Part shown: positions 1 through 10,987 of the stretch, in pieces
Layout: each line of letters begins with the position of its first letter
Numbering within the stretch: the first letter of the stretch is position 1
Assembly: GCA_947683425.1 (NCBI GenBank)
Contig: CANTUQ010000004.1
Location: 10,330,001 to 10,394,000 of the forward strand
Source: Excoecaria cochinchinensis
Lineage: Eukaryota > Streptophyta > Magnoliopsida > Malpighiales > Euphorbiaceae
Reading direction: 5' to 3'
Length of the DNA: 64,000 nucleotides
Program-made: the position numbers and the translations under genes
The notes under the pieces: model-generated
What the model saw: the letters and a program-made list of their open reading frames with translations, nothing else
What the model was told of the DNA's origin: nothing
Database searches by the model: none

Positions 1-966
1 ACAGATTGGCCAGTATCTATGTGGATGAGATAGTTCGGTTGCATGGTGTGCCTTTGTCCATAGTTTCAAATCGGGATCCGAGGTTTACTTCCAAGTTTTG
101 GAAGGAGTTACAGAGAGCTTTGGGCACTAGGTTAAACTTCAGTACAGCGTTCCATCCTCAGACCGATGGTCAGTCAGAGCGAGTCATTCAGATTCTGGAG
201 GATATAATGAGGGCTTGTGCTTTGGATTTTTCGGGTAGTTGGGACATATATGTATCGCTTATGGAGTTTGCCTACAACAACAGTTTTCAGTCGAGCATTG
301 GTATGGCACCATATGAGGCTTTGTATGGTCGTCAGTGTAGGACTCTGGTTTGTTGGACCGAGCTATCCGAGAGATCTATGATTGGACCAGACTTGGTTAG
401 AGATACTGAAGAGAAGATCAGAGTGGTGCAGCAGAATTTGAAGGCAGCCAAGGATCGACAGAAGTCTTATGCCAATTTAAAAAGGAAAGATGTGCATTTT
501 GAGATCGGGGACAAGGTTTTCCTTAAGGTTTCACCTTGGAGGAAAGTGCTTCGGTTTGGTAGGAAAGGCAAACTTAGTCCTCGTTTCATTGGACCTTATG
601 AGATTTTGGCTAAGGTAGGACCTGTAGCCTATAGATTAGCGCTACCGTTGGAACTAGCAAAGTTGCATGATGTCTTCCACGTTTCGATGCTTCGTTGGTA
701 CAGATCAGATCCTTCGCATGTACTTTCGGTTCAGGATATTCAGGTTCAGCCAAATTTTTCCTATGATGAGGAACCGCGAGCTATTCTAGCCCGAGAGGTG
801 AGACAGTTGCGAAGTAAGCAGATTCCCTTGGTTAAAGTGTCGTGGATCCATCATGGAGTCGAAGAAGCAACTTGGGAACCAGAAGAGTCGATGAGAGCTC
901 AGTATCCACAGTTGTTCAGTTCAGGTGAGAATTTCGAGGACGAAATTCTTATTAGTAGGGGAGAGT
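1..966 (+). pseudogene. Chromovirus integrase C-terminal half with chromodomain (CHR-1, 5' partial)
   Basis: The frame is open from the window edge and encodes the second half of a Ty3/gypsy integrase of the Tekay/Del chromovirus type. Visible landmarks are HPQTDGQSE carrying the catalytic Glu, a YEALYGRQCR block, a GPYEI segment, LHDVFHVSMLR, and a C-terminal chromodomain around EVRQLRSKQIPLVKVSWI near residues 260-310. Integrase would insert the cDNA and the chromodomain would steer it to chromatin marks. The usual catalytic Asp in the SDRDxRF block reads Asn here (SNRDPRF), a G-to-A change that should kill activity. The frame runs 32 bases into the LTR before a stop at 996-998. The element inserted into the Athila RT; its 5' part lies outside the window. 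Confidence 0.93.
928..966 (+). other. Polypurine tract block with adjacent short palindrome (CHR-1)
   Basis: A purine run TAGTAGGGGAGAG ends directly at the LTR start and would prime plus-strand DNA synthesis. Just upstream, AATTTCGAGGACGAAATT (930-947) is a perfect inverted repeat with an AGGA loop. It encodes NFEDEI in the pol frame, but the same block recurs next to the polypurine tract of the giant-LTR element (48502-48521), where nothing is encoded. Confidence 0.8.
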
Positions 967-1518
967 TGTCACACTCCGTTTGCCCCCTAGTAGAATGAGC
1001 CTGTCTGTATGAGCATGCATGTGCATGTGTTCAGCATGTCATAAGGGTATTTTAGTAAAAATGTATGTTTTTGGGTTTATTATTATGTGGGTGCATACAT
1101 GGCATTAGTATGTGATTTAATTGGGAATTACTTGTGTACATTGGAGCATACCATTGTAGGGTGTTTTTAGTTGAGTTTGCATTATATGTGTGTGATGTGT
1201 GGGGTTAGGGTGTGAGTGAGTAAGTTCCACCACCAAGAAAATGACATGTGTATTAGGTTAGGGAAAATGAATAAAGAAAAGAAGTAAGAAAGAAGAGAAG
1301 ATCAGATTTACGTTCTTCCTCTTCAACCTTCATCTTCTTCCTCCTTTTCCCTTTCCTAAATACTGCTAACTGTTAATCAAGTTGTGTTGTGGAGATTGCT
1401 CACTCTTGCTTCTAACTTGGTAAGTACATATCCTTGTCCTTGTCTTACTGTAATTCTTCTTCTTCTTCCTTGAGTTTAGGTTTAACTTAGGGTTGCATTA
1501 TTGAATGTTTGTGTTTAG

Positions 1519-1596
1519 CTGAGACTCCTCACGATCCCAAAGGCAAGGAAATTGCTGGGAGCAGTGGGACTAAGTGAAGAGAAGCTTAGATTTCAG
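1519..1596 (+). other. Micro-exon with short Lys/Gly-rich ORF in LTR A1
   Basis: A GTAAGT donor at 1420 and a pyrimidine-rich TTTAG acceptor at 1517-1518 bracket a 99-base intron-like stretch. The following 78 bases encode ETPHDPKGKEIAGSSGTK and a stop (1521-1577), then CAG before GTTTGGGAAT, a possible second donor. Related peptides with a DPKGKE or DKGKEK core sit at the same place in LTRs A2, B, C, E, F and others. Function unknown: it could be an upstream ORF, a conserved leader exon, or relic coding sequence. Confidence 0.55.
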
Positions 1597-1894
1597 GTTT
1601 GGGAATATTTGCTTGTGATTTGTATGATTTTGAGTTTACTGTAAATTTCTAGGGTTTATGTTCTTGATGAACTTGATTGCATATATTCTTGATTTGGTTG
1701 ATTAAATGTTGAAACTGGGTTGTATATATGTTGCTTATATTGTTTGGGATGTTTTCAAGAAGGTAAGAACAGGTTTGATTGGTTTTGAATCAAATTAGGG
1801 ATTGATTTCTGTATTCTAGAAAACTGGAAATTGAGTTACTGTAGAAATCCCGTTTTCTAGATTTTGAGTCGCGTAACTAGCCAAGGAAGAGAGG

Positions 1895-2232
1895 GCAAGT
1901 CACGAGACTTGACTTCCAGTCACGACTCGTGACTTGCCAGAGCAAAGCCAGTTACGAGTTGTGATTGCCTATCACAACGCGTGACTTGCCTTGAGGAAGG
2001 CAGTCACGCCTCGTGACCGGCTTGATAAAAGGCATGACGCGTGATCGGCTGAAGAGAGAAGCAAGTCACGAGACGTGACTTCCAGTCACGTCGTGTGACC
2101 AGCTTGAGCGTCGCGTGATCAGCGAGATCACGCCGCGTGATCTGCGAGGGACGAAGCAAATCACGAGGCATGACCCACAGTCACGTCTCGTGACCTGCCT
2201 TGTGGGGAGGCCAGTCACGCCTCGTGACCAGC
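1895..2232 (+). repeat. Palindrome array (TCACG/CGTGA half-sites), LTR A1
   Basis: About ten inverted pairs of TCACG and CGTGA, for example GTCACGACTCGTGAC, are separated by short variable linkers. The region is CG-rich against AT-rich surroundings. The A2 copy of the same LTR family has TCGCGA/CGCGAC palindromes here instead, so position and symmetry are kept while the sequence has changed. Confidence 0.8.
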
Positions 2233-2460
2233 CAACCTCACCCGTTACCCGGTTCAGCCCTTTTTCCGAAATTTCACGGCTTTTGACTCAGAAATGAATT
2301 TGGTGTTTCTTCTAAATGGACTTATATTGCGGTATGATGCATGCCATACTTTTATATGCTTTGATATAAGTGATACCATGAATTTCTGATGAATTCTATT
2401 TCGTACCCTGAAATGTGATTTGAATGACGCTGAACCTGCTAGAGTCAAGTAAGTGGATAG

Positions 2461-2696
2461 TTAGGCATGCCTAATAGAGTCTTTTGCTGCAGCCCTCAAT
2501 TCAGTTTGGACCCCGATCAGGTCCCCGTTTGGTTCCTCACGAACCCTTCAGTATTAGGATCTTGTTTAAGATCCCCTCAGTATACATATAAAGTGTTTTG
2601 ATAAAAAAAAATGAATGACTTTTGATTTGTACCTGTGAGGTACCCTCAGTATTCGATTCGTACCCGTAAGGTACCTTCAGTACACTCGTTATCCAC
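2461..2696 (+). other. Perfect palindrome plus chain of small hairpins, LTR A1
   Basis: TTAGGCATGCCTAA (2461-2474) is a perfect palindrome. It is followed by back-to-back small stems: GGACC/GGTCC (2508-2524), GGTTC/GAACC (2531-2545), GGATCTT/AAGATCC (2557-2574) and GTACC/GGTAC types near 2630-2680. Other LTR families have stems at the same position with different arms that still pair. Confidence 0.7.
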
Positions 2697-2920
2697 TATC
2701 TAGAGTCAGTAGGTGTTCTTTAAATGTTTAATAGAATTGTTCTGATCTGATTTGGCTATTAATTGGAATATCTGAATGAGTTTAATGATGAAACACATGT
2801 TGGATTATTTTGGAATGGATATGATTATGAGATACTGATTGTATGGATTTTAAATATGAGCATGTTTGTATGGATTATGTTATAGCCTTTGCATTCTGCC
2901 ATTGTGAATGTGTTATGCCT

Positions 2921-3010
2921 TGACGACCATTGTGAATGGCCGTCCATTATTTATGTGTGTTTCCCCACTAAGCGTTTATCGCTTAGCACGGTGTTTTTAA
3001 CCGTGCAGGT
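2921..3010 (+). other. Conserved double hairpin ending in CAG/GT, LTR A1
   Basis: A CCATTGTGAATGG stem (about 2925-2940) precedes CTAAGCG-TTTAT-CGCTTAG (2968-2986). This is immediately followed by CACGG ... CCGTG (2987-3005) and then CAGGT, with AG at 3007-3008. The pyrimidine-rich stretch before the AG and the CACTAAG upstream resemble a 3' splice site with branch point. The module recurs in ten LTR copies in this window. Confidence 0.65.
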
Positions 3011-3403
3011 ACGGAAGGAGTTTTGCTTTGAGAGAGTCGCCGTCATCAAGCCAACACAGAAGAGTTTTAGTGTAGGGCTCAGTTTTGTATAAGTGATTAT
3101 TCTTTTTGTATAGAACTCTCTGTATCAGTTTTGTTTCAGCTTCCGCGTTTGTAATTATATTTTGGATATGTAATATTATTTTGTATCAGCTAGTTGATCA
3201 GAACATTATTGTAATAGTTATTATAGTAATGCATGATCAGCTTTTGCTTTCTGCATGTAAAGCTTTAATTATACCGTATTTTTGTATGTATGTTATGAAT
3301 GAATGTATGTTTTACTTTGTACTTGCTTGGTGGCACCTTTACTCATACGACATCTCACTCCTTCTCGGATGGGATCACCTACGTATGGGAAGGGGGTGTT
3401 ACA

Positions 3404-5996
3404 AATCTACCCTATTTCTAATAGTAGATGGGTTAGCCCAGTGCAGTGTGTGCCTAAAAAAGGGGGGATGATAGTGGTAAAGAATGAACTGAGTGAACTG
3501 ATTCCAACTCGTACAGTTACGGGTTGGAGAGTCTGTAATGATTATAGAAGGTTGAATATTGCCACTAGAAAAGACCATTTCCCTTTGCCATTTATTGATC
3601 AGATGCTAGAGAGGTTAGCAGGTAATAGGTTCTAGTGTTTTTTGGATGGGTATTCAGGATATTTGCATATTCCTATAGCCCCTGAGGATCAAGAGAAAAT
3701 GACCTTTACCTGCCCATATGGCACATTTGCATATAGAAGAATGCCCTTTGGGTTATGTAATGCACCAGCTACATTTCAACGGTGTATGATGGCTATTTTC
3801 CATGATTTTGTAGAGAAATTTATGGAGGTATTCATGCATGATTTCACTATATATGGGGCTGATTTTATGAGCTGTCTAAAGCATCTTGATTTAGTGCTAG
3901 GGAGGTGTGAAAAGACTAACCTAGTTTTAAATTGGGAAAAATGCCATTTTATGGTGAGAGAGGGCATCGTGTTAGGGCATAAAATTTCAGAGAGAGGAAT
4001 AGAAGTGGATAAGGCAAAAGTTGAAGTCATAGAGAAGTTACCGCCTCCGACGAGTGTTAAGGGCATAAGGATTTTTTTAGGACATGTAGGGTTTTACCGC
4101 CGTTTTATTAAATATTTTTCAAAAATTGCTAAACCCCTGTCTAATTTACTCATGAAAGATGTTGTTTGCAATTTTGATAGTGAATGCTTGCTAGCTTTTG
4201 AAACATTAAAGCAACGGCTTATTTCAGCTCCGGTGATTATATCTCCGGATTAGACTATGCCGTTTGAACTAATGTGTGATGCTAGTGATTATGCAGTGGG
4301 AGCGGTATTGGGACAGCATCGGGATAAGATATTCTGTGCAATTTATTATACTAGTCACACTTTGACAGGAGCACAGGTTAATTACACCACCACAGAGAAA
4401 GAACTTCTAGCAATTGTGTATGAGTTTGAGAAGTTCAGTCCATATTTGCTGGGTGCAAAAGTTGTGGTGTGGTCGGACCATGCAGTTTTGAGGCATTTGT
4501 TTGCCAAGAAGGAATCCAAACCGAGGCTGATTCGTTGGGTGCTACTATTGCAAGAGTTCGATTTAGAAATTAAGGATAAGAAGGGCGCTGAAAACTTCGT
4601 GTTAGACCATTTGTCAAGAATGCAAAATGACCATATTGAAAAGGGGGCAATTTTAGATTTATTTTCTGATGAACACATTTATGTTGTATTTGCTTGTGAT
4701 ACTTCTATTCCTTGGTTTGCTAACATAGACAATTTTCTTGCAGGAGGTTTTATGCCTGAAGAATTTACTTGGCAGTCAAAGAAGAAACTGCGAGCTGATG
4801 CAAGACAATACATTTGGGATGACCCCTACCTTTTCCGATTATGTGCTGATCAAGTTTTAAGAAGGTGCATCTCAGATGAGGAGACGGGTGCAATTATCAC
4901 AGCTTGTCACGGCGGAGAAGCTGGTGGACAACATGGGCCAAATAGAACGGTAATGAAAATTTTGTCTTCTGGTTTTTATTGGCCTACAATGTTTAGAGAT
5001 GTTCAATTTTATGTGAAGACTTGTGATAGATGCAAGAGGGTAGGAAATATATCTAAGCGAGATGAGATGCCTCTGACAAACATGCTTGAGGTAGAACTAT
5101 TTGATGTATGGGGAATAGATTTTATGGGACCTTTTCCGATTTCGTACGGGTTTGAATATATTCTTGTGGCAGTGGATTATGTGAGTAAATGGGTCGAAGC
5201 TATAGCCACTAGAACTTCTGATGCTAAGATTGTTTTAGAATTTTTGAGGAGAAACATATTCACTCGGTATGGAGCCCCTAGAGCCATTATAAGCGATGGT
5301 GGTAAACATTTTGTGAACCACCAATTTAAGGCTTTATTAAAGAAATTTGGCATTAGGCATAAGGTCACAACCCCTTATCATGCTCAAGCTAATGGTCAAG
5401 TTGAAGTGTCTAACAAGGAGTTAAAGGCCATCTTAGAAAAAACGGTCAATTCATCTAGAAAAGATTGGTACCTTAAGTTAGATGATGCTCTATGGGCCTA
5501 TAGGACAGCATTTAAGACACCGATAGGGATGTCCCCTTTTAGGTTGGTTTAAGGGAAGTCCTGTCACCTCCCAGTGGAATTAGAGCATAAAGCTTATTGG
5601 GCTACCAAATTTCTGAATTTTAACCTTGAGAATGCACGTAAGTGCAGGTCTTTGCAGCTAAATGAACTAGACGAGCATCGATTTTGGGCCTATGATCATG
5701 CCATGAGGTACAAAGATAAAACCAAGAAGTGGCATGATCGAAAACTGGTTAGAAAGGAAATTACACCTAGAATGCGAGTGCTTATTTATGACAGTAGACT
5801 GCGGTTGTTTCCTGGTAAGTTGAAATCGAGATGGAAGGGACCCTATGAAGTAGTAACAGTTGGTAAGTTTGGCGTGGTGACATTGAAGCACCCGCAGTTT
5901 GAGGATGAATTCAAGGTGAATGGACATCGTGTGAAGCAGTATTTTGAATCTACCTTTGATAGTGCTTCCACGATCGTCACTCTAGCAGAGCCTTGA
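3404..5996 (+). pseudogene. pol: Athila pol: reverse transcriptase, RNase H, integrase
   Basis: One frame carries RT from SRWVSPVQCVPKKGG through TFTCPYGTFAYRRMPFGLCN and LGHVGFYRRFIKYF, RNase H (LMCDASDYAVGAVLGQ, TTTEKELLAIVYEF, WSDHAVLRHL), and integrase. The integrase shows an HHCC finger ending CDRCKR, the DDE set (WGIDFMGPF, IISDGGKHF, HAQANGQVEVSNKE) and a C-terminal RWKGPYEVV. Three in-frame stops break it: TAG at 3633-3635, TAG at 4251-4253 where the family has Trp, and TAA at 5550-5552. The RT catalytic motif reads FMHDF rather than FMDDF, losing the first Asp. The part upstream of RT lies left of the CHR-1 insertion. Dead copy, confident family call. Confidence 0.95.
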
Positions 5997-6215
5997 CGTC
6001 TTTTAAAAGTCCAGCTGTGGACTTGTTAAATGCATAACTACTTCTTATCTTTGTTTCTTTTTATCATTTAATGGTATTTTGTTTAGGAAGTTAATCTTGT
6101 TTCATTTTGTAAATTTTATGTCTAAGAAGAGAAATTATGTTTTGTTGGAGAATTTTCAAAACAATTGTAGCTAGAGGTTTGGAGAAATTGATGACTTTTT
6201 GCAACTGTGCAGGTG

Positions 6216-6614
6216 GTCACGGTCACAATAAAATTCATTGTGACCGTGACCAAAGGAAGATGCATTCTGGATTCTGGTTGGTGCATAGGTCACGGTGACA
6301 ATGATCTTCATTGTGACCGTGACCATCGGGTAAGTAACTTTCTGTTTTGAGGTGTTCACATGTCACGGTGACAATGAAATTCATTGTCACCGTGAGATAA
6401 AGTAAGTTACATTCTGTTTTCAAACTTGGTTATGTCACGGTGACAATGAATTTCATTATGACCGTGACATAATGCACATTCAATTCTGTTTTCAAATTTG
6501 GTTATATCACGGTGACAATGAATTTCATTGTCACCGTGACCCCATGGCGGTTCAATTCTGGATTGCAAATTTTGGTTATGTCACGGTCACAATGAAACTC
6601 ATTGTGATCGTGAC
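6216..6614 (+). repeat. Six-copy 35-base palindrome array upstream of the env-position ORF (ATH-1)
   Basis: Near-perfect inverted repeats with arms GTCACGGTGACAATGA and TTCATTGTCACCGTGAC start at 6216, 6289, 6362, 6434, 6506 and 6580, a regular 72-74 base spacing. Linkers are non-palindromic and loosely similar (ATTCTGTTTTCAAA). The same repeat with the same spacing and copy number lies in the LTR of this element (10577-10969), there directly upstream of a TATA box. Confidence 0.93.
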
Positions 6615-6767
6615 CCACGAAAATAACTTTTAAAATCCCAGTTTTCCATTTGTTATTTCTCACTTTCCCACACCTCATTCACTCTCAGCGTGCACTATTT
6701 GATCTTCTCTGCACTCTCTGTGTTCTTTTCTCTCTTTTAGACCATCATTCCGGATAATCTACAACAA
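6615..6767 (+). promoter_or_regulatory. Putative internal promoter and leader exon (ATH-1)
   Basis: An AT-rich CTTTTAAAAT stretch (about 6628-6637) lies just after the last palindrome, as the TATA box does in the LTR. It is followed by a pyrimidine-rich leader with CACTCTC and CTTTTCTCTC runs ending CTACAACAA at 6767, next to a consensus donor. The layout suggests a separate transcript for the downstream ORF. The TATA-like box is weak, so the promoter call is inference. Confidence 0.45.
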
Positions 6768-7462
6768 GTAAGTATTTTTCTCTTCCTTTTTAATTTTATT
6801 TCAATTCATTTATTTTTATTTTTCTCTTCCCTGCATTCCCTGTTCCAATTGATCTCCATGGCTGTGATTCTTGTGATTCCTGTGCCGATGCTTTTGTTTT
6901 TCTTCCTTCATAATTTTCGATTCTAGCTGTGCATCCCTTCAATTCTTCCTTCCCCATTTAAATTTTTATCTTTATTGAGAACGATAATGGGTGGTAAGTA
7001 GACGTTTAGGGCTTAATGTGCATTTAACGTTGGGTTGATGATGTTACTCAAATTTGGGATTGGACTGGAGTTTTATTGATCTTAAACTGTTTGTTATGCA
7101 CTGTATGGTTGTTAATTGCCAATTTGGGGGATTGTTAGTGCCGTTGGTTTTCAATTCTAGTATGTTTAAATTCTTGCTCACCAACTGCTTGATAAAATGT
7201 CTTAATGAATTGATTTTCCAGCTTCTGCAATTTTTAACATGTTGACATGCAGAATTCTAGTTACCCTTATGTTTAACTGTGCTTTAAGGTTGTCATTGCA
7301 CATTCTAAACCTACTTATGAGTTGATATCACTTTGATAAATTACATTCAGTTGGAGGATGCATAGGTTTGGATAGAATGGATTGTTTATTGCTGAGTAGA
7401 TTAGTAGCCATTGTTGTTTCAACTTACATTGTTATTGATCTTGGCTGTTTGCTTTCGTGCAG
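6768..7462 (+). other. Putative intron; splicing builds the start codon of the env-position ORF
   Basis: The donor GTAAGTATTT begins at 6768 and the acceptor TTTGCTTTCGTGCAG ends at 7462, giving 695 bases. The upstream exon ends ACAACAA and the downstream exon starts TGGCTCCAAAA, so joining yields AACAATGGC, the classic plant start context, with the A of ATG from one exon and TG from the other. No in-frame ATG is visible at that point without splicing (the genome has GTG). No long frame is recognised inside. Confidence 0.65.
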
Positions 7463-8640
7463 TGGCTCCAAAATGAAAAAGCTCTGCTCTAGCTTCGAGC
7501 TCTGGCAGCCAACCTCCCAGCGCAGATTCCGTGGACATTTCTAAGGTTCCAGCCTGGGTTCCAAGTGCTAAAAAGGTTTCGTATGCTCGGTTCAATAAAT
7601 GCTCGTTCATCCCTATGAGCTATTTGGATTTTGGACTGCTAGAGAAACTTGGCATAAAAAATGAGGTCCAGCAACTTATTGCCCACATTGGCTGGGAGCG
7701 GGTTTTCATGCTCAATGAGAAAGTCTACCCTACCTTGATAAGGGATTTTGTGTCCACTATCACTTGTAGACCAGGCTGCGATCTCATCAATGATCTAGGT
7801 TCTGTTTCATTTTTCTTGGACACTATAGAGTATAACCTTACTTTCCATGAATTTTCAGAGTACCTTGGCTTCCCACACCTTGTGCCTGATTGTTATGGTG
7901 ATTACTCTAAAGACGGTGCATGGGCGATCATCCGCGACACTGTGACTGCCACACAGTATGTCTCAGGGAAAACGAAGGCGCATCATTTGCACAACCATGT
8001 TCTGCGGATCCTCCATCAATTTTTTTCATTGTCTTTATTAAGACATGCAGATTCAGCGGGCCAAGTAAACTTACCGGAAGCCCTGTTCCTCGCGTGCATG
8101 ATCTAGGGTGTCCGAATAAATGGCGCCACTCATTTCTAGCACAAATTGGAGGAGATGCAATGGAAGCCAAAAAAAGTGACAAAAATCGCACTTGGTGGAT
8201 TTGTCACCGCCATAGCGAAGCGTGTCCGCCATCCATTGAAAAAGTACAAATCACTGCCTTCCATTGCCACAATTGATCAAAAGATGCTTACCAATATGAA
8301 GGTAATAGCGAAGGATGTGACAATGGCTGATGGCTTCCGGTTGTCCACGCGTGATGAGTATTTGCACGGCGTCGAGCGCGGTTTGGGAGGCTTGCCACGC
8401 GACAATGAGGAGGATCCTGAGGCACAAGCTCCCCCAGCCCCTGAGCACCAGCCGTTTTCTTCAGCGCATTATGACGCGATTATGGAGAGGATGGATACCA
8501 TAGCTGCATCAGTGGACACCATCTCAGCGTCTCAGGTAGACATTCAGTCCCAGATAGACCAGCTAATCCAGGGATTTTCCGTCTGGTCTGCGCAGTTTGA
8601 TGCCCATTTCCCACCGCCACCACCACCATCAGATCAATGA
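7463..8640 (+). pseudogene. Athila env-position extra ORF
   Basis: An Athila-type extra ORF between pol and the 3' LTR. The splice-made start would give Met-Ala-Pro-Lys, then a TGA at 7474-7476, explicable as CGA-to-TGA. The frame continues through a Ser-rich N-terminus and a conserved-looking block (VYPTLIRDFVSTITCR, FHEFSEYLGFPHL). Two TAG stops follow at 8104-8106 and 8137-8139, then a basic segment (KKVTKIALGGFVTAIAKRV), a heptad-like stretch (ERMDTIAASVDTISASQVDI) and a Pro-rich end (PPPPPPSDQ). All pieces share one frame. The family is often called env-like by position, but I see no convincing signal peptide or fusion segment, so the function is unknown. It could equally be a nucleic-acid-binding or regulatory protein. 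Confidence 0.75.
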
Positions 8641-10382
8641 TCAGGGAGACCTCTTATCTTTTATTTTGTCTTTTGTTTATTTTATTTTTATTTATCTTCT
8701 TAATTTGTAATATTATTACTTGATAGGGACAGCAAGTTTTTGTGTGGGGGGTAGGAGACATTAACTTCATATATATATGTAATTAACAACCATTGATGTA
8801 TGATGCATGTTTATTTCTATTTTAGTTTCTTTGTACTTTATTGTCGTTGCCTAAATATCTTTTTCTCAGCTTGGCTTAACCTCAGTTATTCCTGTTATGA
8901 ATGTTTTGAACATTAATTGGAGAATAGTCTATCTTAAAAACTGATCCTGGCAAATGAGTAGTTGGAAGTTTTAGAAGCAAATTGAATCTCAAACAGTCAT
9001 ATATCTTGTGATTTCCAATCTTTCATGCACTATAGGCTTGTTTGTAAAAATTTGAAAAATCCAGTGCGTAAGAGTTTTTGAGTGAAGGAATGTTAGGATA
9101 GTTAGAACCTTCCTCATCACCCTTTGAAACATGATAACAACTTAAACAAGGCTAGGACATGATTAAGGCAATTTATTTCTTTGATAACCACTTTTAAATA
9201 GCTTTAGACCTACCTGTTTATGTTATTTCTATTGCTAGCCCCATTGAGCTAATTTAGTATGCTAAAAGTGTACTACGAAATTTTCTTGTTACACTATTAT
9301 TTTACCATTTAGCCTAAATGCCTTTGCCTACCCGTTTCTAAGAATTAGCCACTTTAGGATTTGGTTGGAATATCATTGAAAGTTGAATAAGGGTATCTAT
9401 TGTTCAAATAGTGGAAGTGTGAGAAGAATTGTTGAATTTTGTGGGTATTATTTAGTATGGTGTTAAACTTTCCCTCATTAGAAAAAAAATGGGTATAAGA
9501 AATTCTAGACTTTGGGTGCCCCAGCAGAAAAAATAAAAGAAGGAAAAAAAGAAGAGAAAAAAAATCATGAAAAAAAAGAGAAAAAAATCATGAAAAGAAG
9601 AAAAAAAAAAGAGGAAGAGAAAAAAATGATGAAAAAAAAAATGAAAGTTTAATGAGTTTTGTTGTTTCTTTTGGTCAATTTTGATGTATTGAATATAGAA
9701 AAATTCAAGTGTGGGGTACCTTTGAGTAGAAGAGGACATACTCATATTTACGGATAATTGGGTTTAAAAGTGAATTAAAAAGGGAAGTTCATCACTTTGT
9801 TGTTTGGAGTTCGATGTATTTTATGTATCAAGAAGTTTAGACAACATTGGAAATTATGGGTGAATTGAAGGTAGGAAGTGGACAATCTTGTTCAGTTTTG
9901 GGTAGTTGAAATTTTAGGTAGAGTGGCTAATTCATTGTTTGAATTCTTTAACTTTTCTTGTTAGCCAATACCTTAACCTAACATTACAACCCTAGAATAA
10001 GTCCTTTTGATTCTGTTCTTGATTTGAGTTGTTTAAGTGGAGATGACCCTTGTGGTTCCGGTGCTAAAGGAGAAGCGTATGATTATTCTGAGTTTTAAGC
10101 GCGAAACCTGTATTAAAATTCATTTGCATATTTAAATTCTTTGCTCAATTGCTGGAATGCATTGGTTGTTTTGTTTTGAAAAGAGAAAATTGGTTTTGAG
10201 CCTAGCACACACGCACGGGAAATTACTTGATATAAATTGATTTGAGGATTTATAACTAAGACCCTTCTGCTTGGTGCTATGATTGTTGTTAAGTTTTCGT
10301 ATTCTGAGTTAAAGTTTGAAATTTCAGGAATGTGGAAAATTCATTTTCTCAAGGACGAGCAAAGTCTAAGTGTGGGATATTT
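8641..10382 (+). other. Athila 3' noncoding region with purine tract and GTGTGGG motifs
   Basis: No credible gene. The stretch 9471-9656 is almost all A and G (GAAAAAAAAGAG-type), which creates a meaningless Phe-rich frame on the other strand. GTGTGGG motifs recur near 8741, 9709 and 10370. The last, AAGTGTGGGATATT, sits directly before the LTR and is the likely polypurine tract; the earlier ones may be additional plus-strand priming sites or relics. Confidence 0.6.
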
Positions 10383-10576
10383 TGATAACTTCAATATAGT
10401 ACTTAGTTTTGATGGTTTTTTTATATGATTTTTGGGTGTTTAGTTTTGTTTTTGTGTCATGTTTTGTTTCCTTTAGGTTAATTTTACTAATTTTATGTCA
10501 AATTGGAATTTTGATGCATTATAGATAGTTTTTGATGGATTTTTAATTTGTCTTTTCAGGTGTGGTTCTAGGTACC

Positions 10577-10969
10577 TCACGGTCACAATGAATTCATTGT
10601 GACCGTGACATAAAGAGAAGTTGAAGACAGGAGCAGACTTAGAGGGGTCATGGTCACAATGGATTTCATTGTGACCGTGACATAGCAAACGTTTGGAAAG
10701 AATGCAAGTATGAAGCATGTCACGGTGGCAATCAATTTCATTGTCATCGTGACATAAAATTATTAAGGCAGAATTGGAGCAGCACGTACCTCACGGTGAC
10801 ATTGAAATTCATTGTCACCGTGACATAAGTTTTTCCTGGACAAAAGCAAAAATTGAAGACCTCATGGTGACAATGAAATTCATTGTCACTGTGACCCCTC
10901 TCCTGTGCGCAAAGGCAATTGGAAATCTCGACTCTACACGGTGACAATGAATTTCATTGACACCATGAC
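10577..10969 (+). repeat. Six-copy palindrome array in the Athila LTR
   Basis: Inverted repeats of the TCACGGTGACAATGAA / TTCATTGTCACCGTGA type start at 10577, 10647, 10719, 10791, 10862 and 10935, spaced 70-73 bases. Several copies carry one-arm substitutions. The array ends about ten bases before the TATA box, so it occupies the core promoter-proximal position. Duplicate of the internal array at 6216-6614. Confidence 0.93.
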
Positions 10970-10978
10970 CCTCTGGAA

Positions 10979-10987
10979 CTATAAAAA
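10979..10987 (+). promoter_or_regulatory. TATA box of the Athila LTR
   Basis: CTATAAAAA, followed by CGCACTTTTCTG. It directly follows the palindrome array, so transcription should start near 11010. Confidence 0.65.

Larger units (their letters stand above)
967..3403 (+). repeat. 3' LTR of CHR-1 (LTR family A, copy A1)
   Basis: The LTR starts TGTCACACTCCG and ends GGGGTGTTACA, so the ends form the inverted TG...CA typical of LTRs. It follows a polypurine tract and is followed at once by Athila RT coding sequence, which fixes the right border. A second, interrupted copy of the family is at 43532-58026; they match in the opening block, the small hairpins, the CTAAGCG hairpin and the 3' tail (TTCTTTTTGTATAGAACTC) but differ in the palindrome array. 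Internal parts: leader to 1419, intron-like 1420-1518, micro-exon 1519-1596, palindromes 1895-2232, hairpin chain 2461-2696, structured acceptor 2921-3010. Its target duplication cannot be checked because the left end is off the window. Confidence 0.9.

Noticed and set aside
6216..6614. Palindromes as microRNA precursors
   Set aside because: Arms of about 16 bases with almost no loop are too short for a typical plant precursor; without small-RNA data this cannot be supported.
9471..9745. Minus-strand frame rich in Phe (from 9745)
   Set aside because: It is only the complement of a purine run and has no domain character.
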